Assembly (NCBI GenBank): GCA_038204185.1
Contig: JBBRDE010000004.1
Span: forward strand, 1-55,287
Length of the DNA: 55,287 bases
Reading direction: 5' to 3'
Origin: Salmonirosea sp038204185
Lineage (GTDB): Bacteria; Bacteroidota; Bacteroidia; Cytophagales; Spirosomataceae
Shown piece after piece: positions 8,158 through 16,146 of the stretch (position 1 is its first letter; the number at the start of each line of letters is the position of its first letter). The notes under the pieces were generated by a model, which made no database searches, was not told the DNA's origin, and worked only from the letters and a program-made list of their open reading frames with translations. The position numbers and the translations under genes were made by a program.

Positions 8158-9228
8158 CTATAAGTACCTCAACAAGGCCTCGCCTGTCGCCTCCGTACCC
8201 AAAATCATGTCGGCAGCCGTATTAGCATCGGCAATGTCGCGGGTACGTACCCCCGATTTTAATACCTGATCTACTGCGCTGATGATCGCTTCGGATTCTT
8301 CCTTCAATCCAAAGGAAATATCAAGCAGCAAGGCCGCTGATAGCACCGATGCCATCGGATTGGCTACGCCTTTGCCCGTAATGTCGTGTGCCGAACCGTG
8401 GATGGGCTCATACACGCCCGTACCATCGCCGATGGAAGCCGAGGCCAGCATTCCCATCGAACCTGCGATTTGGCTAGCTTCGTCAGTGAGGATATCACCA
8501 AAGAGGTTCGCTGTTACCACCACGTCGAAGCGACGGGGATCTTTGATCAGGAGCATGGCAGCCGAATCGACAAACTGATGTTCTACCGTCACTTCGGGGT
8601 ACTCATGGGCGACCCGCTGCACTACTTCGCGCCAAAGGCGACTGGTCTCGAGTACATTGGCTTTATCTACCGACATCAGTTTTTTACCCCGCGTCATGGC
8701 GGCTTCAAATGCCTTGCGAGCAATACGCTCTACTTCGTACACGCTATATTGCGCAATGTCGTAGGCGGTTTTCCCGTCATCCTTACGGCCTTTTTCACCA
8801 AAATAAATATCTCCGGTCAGTTCGCGGAAGAACAGAATATCGGAACCTTTCAGGATTTCGGGCTTAATGGAAGAAGCGGAAAGTAGCTCGTCGAACAACT
8901 TAATGGGTCGCAAATTGGCGTACAAACCCAGCTCTTTCCGCATTTTAAGCAGACCCTGCTCGGGACGTACCTTGGCGCTCGGATCGTTGTCGTACTTGGG
9001 ATGCCCCACGGCACCAAAAAGTACGGCGTCGGATGCGCGCATTTTTTCGAGCGTTTCGTCGGGTAGCGGACTCCCCGTAGCCTCGATGGCTACGTGGCCG
9101 ATTAGCGCTTCGTCGTAGGTGAATTCATGGTTGAATTTTTCCGCAATGCGTTCCAGAACTTTCTTACCAACAGCGGTAACTTCCTGACCGATACCATCAC
9201 CGGGGACTACTAAGATATGTTTTTTCAT
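8158..9228 (-). CDS. leuB: 3-isopropylmalate dehydrogenase
   Basis: NAD-dependent oxidative decarboxylation of 3-isopropylmalate, the third leucine-specific step. 356 residues beginning MKKHILVVPGDGIGQEV; an in-frame Met five codons upstream (9243) adds only CLLN and is less likely. Family motifs include LFGAVGHPKYD, LGLYANLRPIK, RELTGDIYFG, a Lys-Asn-type active-site stretch SVDKANVLETSRLWREVV, and the metal/NAD region TANLFGDILTDEASQIAGSMGMLASASIG followed by EPIHGSAHDITGKGVANP. The length is normal for the family. It lies 117 bp downstream of the LeuA/CimA-type synthase gene and upstream of the leuA attenuator. Confidence 0.96.
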   Translation of the reverse strand: MKKHILVVPGDGIGQEVTAVGKKVLERIAEKFNHEFTYDEALIGHVAIEATGSPLPDETLEKMRASDAVLFGAVGHPKYDNDPSAKVRPEQGLLKMRKELGLYANLRPIKLFDELLSASSIKPEILKGSDILFFRELTGDIYFGEKGRKDDGKTAYDIAQYSVYEVERIARKAFEAAMTRGKKLMSVDKANVLETSRLWREVVQRVAHEYPEVTVEHQFVDSAAMLLIKDPRRFDVVVTANLFGDILTDEASQIAGSMGMLASASIGDGTGVYEPIHGSAHDITGKGVANPMASVLSAALLLDISFGLKEESEAIISAVDQVLKSGVRTRDIADANTAADMILGTEATGEALLRYL

Positions 9229-9345
9229 GTTTAAGAGGCACAAAGGTTCAAATCGAAAAAGTCTGCCGCACGAACCTGTGTTAAATTATTGTTTGAGTTT
9301 TGATCCTTGGATTTTAATTGAAATAGTATTTTTCATTAGGGCTCA

Positions 9346-10902
9346 TCAAGCTGTCACTTCGATTTCTTTGGGCAAAGCTTTGGCTTCCTGCCCCAGCAGA
9401 TTGAGCATTTTCTGAGTAGCCTTTATAGCCGATACCGTTTGATCCGAGTCCAAACCGCGCGTCTTCACATCCCTGCCGTTGAGGCACCACGTAATGATCG
9501 TCTCGCAGAGCGCGTCGGTTTTGCCACCGGGCGGAATCCGCACGGTGTAGTCGGTCAGCATGGGAAGTTCGGTATGTAGCTGGACGTATATTTTCTTCAA
9601 CGCGTTCATGAAGGCGTCATACTGTCCGTCGCCCTGGGCACTTTCCTCAAAAACGGTGTCGCAGATGCGTACTTGTAAAGTAGCCGAGGGCTTGAGGTTT
9701 TTGGAATGCGTCAGCACGTAGTTGAGCACCGTCACCTTTTCCTCCATCGCACTGCTGTCCAGCACATCGGATATAATGTAGGGCAGGTCTTCCGGGGTGA
9801 CAACCTCTTTCCGATCGCCGAGTTCAATAATCCGCTGCGTGACTTTTTTTAAGTCTTCATCGGCCAGCGTAATACCCAGGTCGCGGAGATTATTCTCGAT
9901 GTTGGCTTTACCGGAGGTTTTCCCTAACGCGTAGAGGCGTTGACGTCCGAAGCGCTCCGGCATCAACTTGCTATGGTACAGGTTGTTTTTTTTGTCACCA
10001 TCGGCATGGATGCCCGCCGTTTGGGTGAAAACATTCTCGCCTACCAGCGGCTTATTTGCTGGAATTCGCAAACCCGAAAACGTCTCGACCAACTTACTAA
10101 CCGGATAGAGAGCCTTTTCATTGACGGACGTTTTCACCTCCGGCATAAAATCGTTTAAAACGGCAATGCTACTGGCCAAAGGGGCATTGCCAGCGCGCTC
10201 GCCCATTCCATTGACGGTCAGGTGAAGGCCGTGCGCCCCTGCTCTTACGGCTTCCAGCACGTTGGAGACGCCCAAATCGTAATCATTGTGTGCGTGAAAA
10301 TCGAAGTGGTGGTTAGGGTAGCGGTTCACGATGGCTTTTACGAATACATACGACTCTGTGGGTGTAAGTATGCCCAGCGTATCTGGTAGCATGATCCGTT
10401 TCAGCGGTAATGTAGTCATGAAGTCCAGCGCCTCAAAGACATACTCCGGCGAGCTGCGCATTCCGTTGCTCCAGTCTTCGAGGTACACGTTGGTAGTGAT
10501 CCCCGCTGCTTCGGCCAACTCAACTACCTGCCGGATGTCCTCAAAATGCTGCTGCGGGGTTTTGCGCAACTGGTATTTAAGGTGGTTCAAAGAACCCTTC
10601 GTGAGCAGATTCATGACCCTGGCTCCGGACTTCAACATCCAGTCAATAGACGTTTCGCCATCCACAAAAGTCAGCACTTCGATCCGATCCAGAAAGCCAT
10701 GCAGATCAGCCCAGTCGGTAATTTTTTTTACGGCCTGAAACTCGCCCTCCGACACCCGGGCGGAGGCTACTTCCAGGCGATCTACTTTCACTTCCTGCAA
10801 TAGTAGCTGCGCGATGGTCAGCTTCTCAGATGCCGAAAACGACACGCCGCTGGTCTGCTCCCCGTCGCGCAGGGTCGTATCCATTATTTCGATTGATCTC
10901 AT
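9346..10902 (-). CDS. LeuA/CimA-type 2-isopropylmalate/citramalate synthase with regulatory domain
   Basis: 518 residues. The N-terminal HMGL-like barrel (MDTTLRDGEQTSG, FHAHNDYDLG, NGMGERAGN, FTQTAGIHADG) is followed from about residue 390 by a C-terminal LeuA-dimer regulatory domain (LKPSATLQVRICDTVFEESAQGDGQYDAFM; a VRIPPGGKTDALCETIITW segment). It condenses acetyl-CoA with a 2-keto acid. Because a second, catalytic-only LeuA is encoded at the end of the same cluster, this one could be the (R)-citramalate synthase that feeds isoleucine synthesis from pyruvate, or a second 2-isopropylmalate synthase. Sequence alone does not decide. It sits between leuD and leuB. A long hairpin repeat separates it from leuD. 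Confidence 0.88.
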   Translation of the reverse strand: MRSIEIMDTTLRDGEQTSGVSFSASEKLTIAQLLLQEVKVDRLEVASARVSEGEFQAVKKITDWADLHGFLDRIEVLTFVDGETSIDWMLKSGARVMNLLTKGSLNHLKYQLRKTPQQHFEDIRQVVELAEAAGITTNVYLEDWSNGMRSSPEYVFEALDFMTTLPLKRIMLPDTLGILTPTESYVFVKAIVNRYPNHHFDFHAHNDYDLGVSNVLEAVRAGAHGLHLTVNGMGERAGNAPLASSIAVLNDFMPEVKTSVNEKALYPVSKLVETFSGLRIPANKPLVGENVFTQTAGIHADGDKKNNLYHSKLMPERFGRQRLYALGKTSGKANIENNLRDLGITLADEDLKKVTQRIIELGDRKEVVTPEDLPYIISDVLDSSAMEEKVTVLNYVLTHSKNLKPSATLQVRICDTVFEESAQGDGQYDAFMNALKKIYVQLHTELPMLTDYTVRIPPGGKTDALCETIITWCLNGRDVKTRGLDSDQTVSAIKATQKMLNLLGQEAKALPKEIEVTA

Positions 10903-10920
10903 AGGGGCGGTAGGCTCATG

Positions 10921-10999
10921 TTAGATACTGGACTCTGGATAGTAGCCTCCTTAGCAAAGCAGGAAAGTCTACTATCCAGAGTCCAGCGTCCAATATCTA
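10921..10999. repeat. Intergenic inverted repeat (leuD / synthase spacer)
   Basis: A perfect 17 bp inverted repeat, TGGACTCTGGATAGTAG (10929-10945) against 10969-10985, extended imperfectly by TTAGATA/TATCTA on the outside, filling the gap between the two genes. It belongs to a class of long spacer hairpins seen repeatedly in this window. There is no T-run, so it is not a clear terminator. Confidence 0.8.
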
Positions 11000-11001
11000 T
11001 T

Positions 11002-11598
11002 CTAATACATACTTTTCTCAGCGTAGACACCAATCTCCTCTTTCATGGCCCGCAGATAATCAATGTCATCGAAGCCGTTTATGAGGTTATGCTTTTTATA
11101 GCCGTTTATATCGAACGATTCCTGTTCGCCCGTAGCCACGATCGTGATGGTCTGGTCAGGCAGGCTTACTTCCAATTGGGTATCAGGATCCAGCTCAATA
11201 GCCTGGAAAATCTTATCCAGAAATTCGGGTGTCACCTGCACGGGCAGGATGCCCACGTTGATGGAGTTGTTTTTGAAAATATCGGCAAAGAAGCTCGATA
11301 CAACACAGCGGAATCCGTAGTCGTAAATAGCCCAGGCAGCGTGCTCACGGCTGGAGCCACTCCCAAAATTGCGACCTGCCACCAGGATTTTACCCGAGTA
11401 GGTAGGGTTGTTGAGCACAAAATCGGCCTTGGGACTGTCGTCGTTGTTATAACGCCAGTCGCGAAACAGGTTGTCGCCGAAGCCTTTGCGCTCGGTCGCT
11501 TTCAGGAAGCGGGCGGGGATGATTTGGTCGGTGTCCACGTTTTCCAAAGGCATGGGGACAGCGGAGGATTGGAGGGTGGTGAATTTGTCGTAGGCCAT
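11002..11598 (-). CDS. leuD: 3-isopropylmalate dehydratase small subunit
   Basis: Swivel-domain subunit of isopropylmalate isomerase, which interconverts 2- and 3-isopropylmalate with LeuC. 198 residues, the normal size. Family motifs are VDTDQIIPARFLK, the substrate-binding GRNFGSGSSREHAAWAI near residue 75, and NNSINVGILPVQV. It lies 30 bp downstream of leuC in the same orientation and is surely co-transcribed and assembled with it. Confidence 0.96.
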   Translation of the reverse strand: MAYDKFTTLQSSAVPMPLENVDTDQIIPARFLKATERKGFGDNLFRDWRYNNDDSPKADFVLNNPTYSGKILVAGRNFGSGSSREHAAWAIYDYGFRCVVSSFFADIFKNNSINVGILPVQVTPEFLDKIFQAIELDPDTQLEVSLPDQTITIVATGEQESFDINGYKKHNLINGFDDIDYLRAMKEEIGVYAEKSMY

Positions 11599-11628
11599 AG
11601 TCTTGTTATTAACCGCTTAAATTAGTTC

Positions 11629-13023
11629 TTAAAGAAACTGCCTTGGATCAGATACAACGCCCGTCACCGCTGCCGCTGCCGCCACAAACGGGCTCGCCAG
11701 CAAGGTACGGGCGCCCGGTCCCTGACGGCCTTCGAAATTGCGGTTGGAGGTACTTACGGCATACTTACCGGCAGGTACCTTGTCGTCATTCATGGCCAGG
11801 CAAGCCGAACAACCGGGCTGACGCAGCTCAAAGCCCGCCTCAGTCAATACATCCAGGATTCCTTCTTCCTTGATCTGAGACTCCACCACGTGTGAACCAG
11901 GTACCAGCCATGCTGTAACGTTGTCGGCTTTTTTACGACCTTTTACAATCGACGCAAAAGCCCGGAAGTCTTCGATGCGGCCATTGGTGCAGCTACCCAG
12001 AAATACGAAGTCGATGGGTTTACCCAGCATACTTTCTTCTTCGGCAAATCCCATATAGCTTAGCGACTTGGCGTAAGAGGCCCCACCATCTACTGACTCC
12101 GATGACGGAATAGACTGACTGATGCCCGTGCCCATACCCGGATTGGTACCGTAGGTAATCTGAGGCTCGATATCGGCGGCATAGTAGGTGTACTCTATGT
12201 CGAATTCAGCATCGTCGTCGGTTTTGAGCGTTTTCCAGTAAGCTACGGCCTTATCCCACGCCTCACCTTTGGGCGACTGGTCGCGGCCTTTGAGGTAGGC
12301 AAAGGTTTTCTCGTCGGGGGCAATCATGCCGCCGCGCGCGCCCATTTCGATACTCATGTTGCAGACCGTCATGCGGCCTTCCATGCTCATATCCTCAAAC
12401 ACCTCACCGGCGTACTCGACAAAGTACCCAGTGGCACCACTGGCCGAAATCTGCGAGATGATATATAGCACCGCATCCTTGGGAAGTACCCCTTTACCAA
12501 GCTTGCCGTTGATGGTAATCCGCATTTTCTTAGGCTTGGGCTGCATGATGCACTGTGAAGCCAGTACCATTTCCACTTCCGAGGTACCTATGCCAAACGC
12601 AATAGCTCCGAACGCACCATGGGTGGAGGTGTGCGAGTCACCGCACACGATAGTCATACCCGGTTGCGTGATACCATTTTCCGGCCCGATTACATGGACG
12701 ATACCGTTTTTGGCATGGCCCAGTCCCCAGTGCGAAATCCCGTGCTTCGCCGTATTGGTTTCCAGGGCTAATAACTGATTGGCCGACAGCGGATCGGCTA
12801 CAGGTAGGTGCTGGTTGATGGTTGGCGTGTTGTGGTCGGCGGTAGCGAAGGTACGTTCGGGGAAAAGTACTCCGGCACCCCGACTTTCCAGCCCGTTAAA
12901 GGCCACGGGGCTAGTCACTTCGTGGATGAAGTGGCGGTCGATGAAGAACACGTCGGGGCCGTCTTCGATCTGGCGAACGACGTGGGCATCCCATACTTTG
13001 TCGAAAAGGGTTTGCTTACTCAT
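11629..13023 (-). CDS. leuC: 3-isopropylmalate dehydratase large subunit
   Basis: Aconitase-family [4Fe-4S] subunit, 464 residues. Visible motifs are TLFDKVWDAHVV at the start, the DHNTPT and GDSHTSTHGAFGAIAFGIGTSEVEMVLA regions, the iron-sulfur cysteines in FLGSCTNGRIEDFR and PGCSACLAMNDD (C-x2-C), and the NRNFEGRQGPGARTLLASP substrate segment. It forms the dehydratase with LeuD, encoded next. The upstream gap to the Uma2 gene start is 194 bp and must carry its promoter. The divergent Uma2 promoter is in the same space, and a very short Val/Leu/Ile-rich ORF (13149-13175) is also there. Confidence 0.96.
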   Translation of the reverse strand: MSKQTLFDKVWDAHVVRQIEDGPDVFFIDRHFIHEVTSPVAFNGLESRGAGVLFPERTFATADHNTPTINQHLPVADPLSANQLLALETNTAKHGISHWGLGHAKNGIVHVIGPENGITQPGMTIVCGDSHTSTHGAFGAIAFGIGTSEVEMVLASQCIMQPKPKKMRITINGKLGKGVLPKDAVLYIISQISASGATGYFVEYAGEVFEDMSMEGRMTVCNMSIEMGARGGMIAPDEKTFAYLKGRDQSPKGEAWDKAVAYWKTLKTDDDAEFDIEYTYYAADIEPQITYGTNPGMGTGISQSIPSSESVDGGASYAKSLSYMGFAEEESMLGKPIDFVFLGSCTNGRIEDFRAFASIVKGRKKADNVTAWLVPGSHVVESQIKEEGILDVLTEAGFELRQPGCSACLAMNDDKVPAGKYAVSTSNRNFEGRQGPGARTLLASPFVAAAAAVTGVVSDPRQFL

Positions 13024-13169
13024 TATCAGTTTATCTTTAATTTATCTTTCTATATCCTGTAGATTTCCACGCTACAAAGGTGTGAGGAAATCAGACATGC
13101 ATTATAACGCAAAACGCCCAAAGAATAGCGAATTTGGCTTTTAGATACCTAAATAACCAAATTAACACC

Positions 13170-13200
13170 TTGCATTTTGGTCTATTAGTAGCTATTTTTG
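13170..13200 (+). promoter_or_regulatory. Promoter of the Uma2 gene
   Basis: TTG (13170-13172), a 20 nt spacer and TATTTTTG (13193-13200) match the Bacteroidota -33/-7 consensus. It lies just upstream of the ATG at 13218, which supports that start over the ORF opening at 13134. Confidence 0.65.
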
Positions 13201-13217
13201 TAAAAAAGGCTTTCCTC

Positions 13218-13814
13218 ATGGCTATCACTTCACTTTCCCAGTTAAATCCCGCCTCTCACTACACGTATTCGGAATATCTTAAATGGCAATTTGACGAGTT
13301 TGTAGAGCTTATCCGGGGGAAAATATTTCCTATGTCGGCTCCATTGAGTCAGCATCAGCGGATTGTCGGAAATCTACATCTTGATCTTGGCAATTTCCTC
13401 AGAGGTAAAAATTGCCAAGTTTTTATAGCCCCTTTTGATGTGCGGTTACCAACCTATGATAACATGGGCGCGTTGGTTGCAGATACAGACACCGTAGTAC
13501 AGCCTGACCTTTGCGTGATTTGCGATCCGGAAAAAGTAGATCGACGGGGTTGCAATGGCGTACCGGATATGATCATAGAGGTACTTTCTCCTTCTACAGC
13601 CAAGAAAGATCTCAATGAAAAATTCAACCTGTATCAGGAGGTAGGCGTGAAAGAATACTGGGTCGTATTCCCTGATGCTGAGGAGATTAGCGTGTATGTA
13701 TTGGAAAACGAAAACTACGTGTTAGTGAACCAATACGAAGAAAACGATCAGGTACCCGTCAACATACTACCTGGCTTGGTAGTCAATTTAGAGGATGTTT
13801 TCCCCAGTCTCTAA
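13218..13814 (+). CDS. Uma2-family putative endonuclease
   Basis: 198 residues from the ATG at 13218, chosen because a good promoter lies inside the longer frame. The PD-(D/E)XK-like Uma2 (DUF820) pattern is present: YLKWQFDEFVELIRGKIFPMSAP, SQHQRIVGNLHLDLGNFL, then VVQPDLCVICDPEKVD (the conserved Asp) and DMIIEVLSPSTAKKDLNEKFNLYQEVGVKEYWVV (the conserved E-x-LSPST and KxxLY elements). Catalytic function is predicted for the family, but biological roles remain poorly defined; many copies are scattered in cyanobacterial and Bacteroidota genomes. Its stop codon abuts the stop of the converging AraC gene with no spacer. The pair interrupts the ilv-leu cluster. Confidence 0.85.
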   Translation: MAITSLSQLNPASHYTYSEYLKWQFDEFVELIRGKIFPMSAPLSQHQRIVGNLHLDLGNFLRGKNCQVFIAPFDVRLPTYDNMGALVADTDTVVQPDLCVICDPEKVDRRGCNGVPDMIIEVLSPSTAKKDLNEKFNLYQEVGVKEYWVVFPDAEEISVYVLENENYVLVNQYEENDQVPVNILPGLVVNLEDVFPSL

Positions 13815-14669
13815 TCAGCCCCGTCGCTTGGGCGTTTCGCCATACTTCTCCTTGTACGCTTTTATAAAGTGCGATACGCTCTCATAGCCAATTTCGCTAC
13901 TGATCTCCGAAACGTTCATTTTGGTAGTACGAATCAGAAAATCAGCGTGTTCAAGCCGTTGCTGCTTGATCCATAGGGCAGGCGACTTATGAAATTCCTT
14001 CTGAAAATCACGCTTGAAGGCGGACAAACTGCGCCCCGACAACCGGGCGAGTTCATTTAAGGTAAGCGGTTTTAACGAATAGCTGGTCATCAGAAAACGC
14101 AGGTCGGCTTTCTGGCCCTGATGAATGCTGAGCAGGATGGATTGTAGCTTGCCCGAACTGTCTATTTCCAGGAGATGTAGTAGTAGTTCTTGAAATTTGA
14201 GCCGGAGGAAGTGGGTTTTCAGGCTGGATTGCGAGCGGAAGTACGGTAGTACCGAACTAACGAACTGCGAGAAATTTTCGGAAGAATGTAAATGCAGAAT
14301 CGGGGCTTGCAGCGGGGTACCTTCTGGCTCCGACCTACCTTCAAACAACTCGCCGTGCAGGCCCACGAATTCTTTCAGCAGTTTTTCATCGAAGAAAAAA
14401 ACCAGACTTTTGTACGCCTCGTGGATCGACTCGGACATGAGGTAAAAGCCCCGCTGCACGAAGAGAATATCGCCCTTTTCCACCCGTACCTCCTGCGTGG
14501 TACTGCTAAATTTCTTCTCGCCTTCCAGCACCACAATCACCGCGTGTTTTTCAAAAAATACTTCGTATCGTGAGGGGTACACTTCGTTGCGGTAGGCCAC
14601 GAACGTCATGTCCTGAATTTTCAGGGACTCGAATTCCTGGCTGCTTATGTCGGAGGGAACGCGGAGCAA
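13815..14669 (-). CDS. AraC-family transcriptional regulator
   Basis: The last 100 or so residues carry two helix-turn-helix units: LTLNELARLSGRSLSAFKRDFQKEFHKSPALWIKQQRL, then MNVSEISSEIGYESVSHFIKAYKEKYGETPKRRG, the classic AraC DNA-binding domain with its GYxSxSHFxxxFKxxYGxTP signature. The N-terminal 150 residues look like a cupin-type effector domain (AVIVVLEGEKKF, VEKGDILFVQRG). The start is uncertain. The frame opens at a TTG (14667-14669); an ATG at 14607-14609 (MTFVAYRNEV) would give 264 residues. It is co-directional with ilvA and could be read from it, but nothing shows that it regulates branched-chain genes. Confidence 0.87.
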   Translation of the reverse strand: MLRVPSDISSQEFESLKIQDMTFVAYRNEVYPSRYEVFFEKHAVIVVLEGEKKFSSTTQEVRVEKGDILFVQRGFYLMSESIHEAYKSLVFFFDEKLLKEFVGLHGELFEGRSEPEGTPLQAPILHLHSSENFSQFVSSVLPYFRSQSSLKTHFLRLKFQELLLHLLEIDSSGKLQSILLSIHQGQKADLRFLMTSYSLKPLTLNELARLSGRSLSAFKRDFQKEFHKSPALWIKQQRLEHADFLIRTTKMNVSEISSEIGYESVSHFIKAYKEKYGETPKRRG

Positions 14670-14676
14670 AATAATT

Positions 14677-14786
14677 GATAGTTGATAATGGAGAGTTGAC
14701 AGTGAAAAAATTCGATTTTTGATATTCCCGTTCTCCTGTAAAGTACCTAATTACACGTCAGAAGAAATTATCCATTCTCAACTATC
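14677..14786. repeat. Imperfect inverted repeat between ilvA and araC
   Basis: GATAGTTGATAATGGAGAGTT (14677-14697, 21 nt) reads as a near reverse complement of 14766-14786 (TTATCCATTCTCAACTATC). These words recur elsewhere (about 6012, 6615, 26030). The spacer would form a long imperfect hairpin in the transcript. Confidence 0.65.
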
Positions 14787-14788
14787 CA

Positions 14789-16060
14789 CTAAACTAAATA
14801 CTGAAACAAATCCGGCTGGTTGTTAAGGTACTCGTACACGATGCGGCCCTCGTCCATGCGCTGAAGCAGCGGGGCCAGGTCATCCCGAGTTTTTAATTCC
14901 AGGCCGATGAGGGCGGGGCCCTGCTCACGGTTAGTCTTCTTGGTGTACTCGAATCGGGTGATGTCCACGTCAGAGCCCAGTACATCCACGAAGTCGCGGA
15001 ATGCGCCTGCACGTTGCGGGAAACGGATAATGAAGTAGTGCTTCAGCCCTTCGTATAGCAGCGAACGTTCTTTTATTTCCTCAGTACGGGTGATGTCGTT
15101 ATTGCCGCCGCCGATGAGAGCGACTACATTTTTGCCCTTGATCTCGTCTTTCATAAAATCCAGCGCCGCTACGGTCAGTGCCCCGGCAGGCTCGGCGACG
15201 ATGGCTTCTTCGTTGTAGAGTTGCAGGATGGTGGAACACACCTTGCCTTCGGGTACCAGTATGATCCGATCCAGGTTTTGCCGACAAATCTCGAAGGTAA
15301 TATCCCCCGCGCGGCGCACGGCGGCCCCGTCAACGAATTTGTCGATCTTGTCCAGCGTAATTACGTGGTTTTCCTCGATAGCCCGTTGCATGGTAGGAGA
15401 GCCGAGCGGCTCCACGCCGATGAGTTTGGTTTTGGGGGAAAGTTGCTTGAAAACCGTGGAAACGCCCGAGGCCAGACCACCGCCGCCAATGGCCATCAGC
15501 AGATAGTCTATCTTGAAATCAGCATCTTTGAATATTTCCAGCCCGACGGTACCCTGCCCTTCCATCACCTGCACGTCGTCGAAGGGATGCACGAAGGTAG
15601 CTTCGTGCGTAGCCTGGTACTCCCTGGCGGCGTGGTAGGCATCATCGTAGGTATCGCCCACGAGCTGAATCGTTACCCACTCCTTCCCGAACATACCTAC
15701 CTGTTTGATTTTTTGGGCGGGCGTGGTGGTGGGCATAAAAATAACGCCCTGTACGCCCATTTTGCGACAGGCGTAGGCCATGCCCTGGGCGTGATTCCCC
15801 GCGCTGGCGCACACGACGCCGTGGCCAAGCACCTCGGGTGACAAGCTAGCCATTTTGTTGTAAGCGCCCCGGATTTTATACGACCGCACGATCTGTAAAT
15901 CCTCCCGTTTAAGGTAGATATTGGCCCCATAGTATTCAGACAGATGAAGGTTGTACATCAGGGGCGTATGCGTGGCTACGTTCCGTAATCGCTCGGAAGC
16001 CAGAAAAATGGCGTCGAGGGTAGGTACGTTGAGGGTTGTATCGCTGGGGTTAGCTTCCAT
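14789..16060 (-). CDS. ilvA: Threonine dehydratase (threonine ammonia-lyase)
   Basis: PLP-dependent deamination of threonine to 2-oxobutyrate, the entry to isoleucine. 423 residues from MEANPSDTT. The longer frame to 16114 would include residues encoded by the spacer hairpin and is rejected. Motifs: the PLP lysine in LKREDLQIVRSYKIRGAYNKM, SAGNHAQGMAYACRKMGVQG, the phosphate-binding AIGGGGLASGVS, and the Asn-Asn pair in IGGGNNDI. The C-terminal 80 residues (YFIIRFPQRAGAFRDFVDVLG, GLELKTRDDLAPLLQRMDEG) form a single ACT-like regulatory domain, as in the short IlvA forms. It is last in the ilvD-B-N-C-A order. Confidence 0.95.
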   Translation of the reverse strand: MEANPSDTTLNVPTLDAIFLASERLRNVATHTPLMYNLHLSEYYGANIYLKREDLQIVRSYKIRGAYNKMASLSPEVLGHGVVCASAGNHAQGMAYACRKMGVQGVIFMPTTTPAQKIKQVGMFGKEWVTIQLVGDTYDDAYHAAREYQATHEATFVHPFDDVQVMEGQGTVGLEIFKDADFKIDYLLMAIGGGGLASGVSTVFKQLSPKTKLIGVEPLGSPTMQRAIEENHVITLDKIDKFVDGAAVRRAGDITFEICRQNLDRIILVPEGKVCSTILQLYNEEAIVAEPAGALTVAALDFMKDEIKGKNVVALIGGGNNDITRTEEIKERSLLYEGLKHYFIIRFPQRAGAFRDFVDVLGSDVDITRFEYTKKTNREQGPALIGLELKTRDDLAPLLQRMDEGRIVYEYLNNQPDLFQYLV

Positions 16061-16067
16061 CAAAAAG

Positions 16068-16143
16068 AGAATGAGTGAATGGTCGGACAAACACAAAGTT
16101 ATCCGATCATTCACTCATTCTATCATTCACTCCTTCAAAATTA
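16068..16143. repeat. Inverted repeat between ilvC and ilvA
   Basis: GAATGAGTGAATGGTCGGA pairs with a downstream TCCGAT plus CATTCACTCATTC segment, a 19 bp stem with one G-U. A further CATTCACTCCTTC copy lies next to the ilvC stop. It is built from the same degenerate ATGAGTGA/ATGATAGA words as the two spacers upstream (17806-17880, 19641-19735). Confidence 0.8.
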
Positions 16144-16146
16144 AAA

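Noticed and set aside
15221..15841. 206-codon frame antisense to ilvA, and similar long frames opposite leuA, leuB, ilvB and ilvD
   Set aside because: All lie fully inside conserved genes in the opposite strand; the amino acid order shows no recognisable domain.
16061..16114. 18-residue N-terminal extension of IlvA
   Set aside because: It is encoded by the ilvC-ilvA spacer hairpin and is absent from the family; the start at 16060 is preferred.
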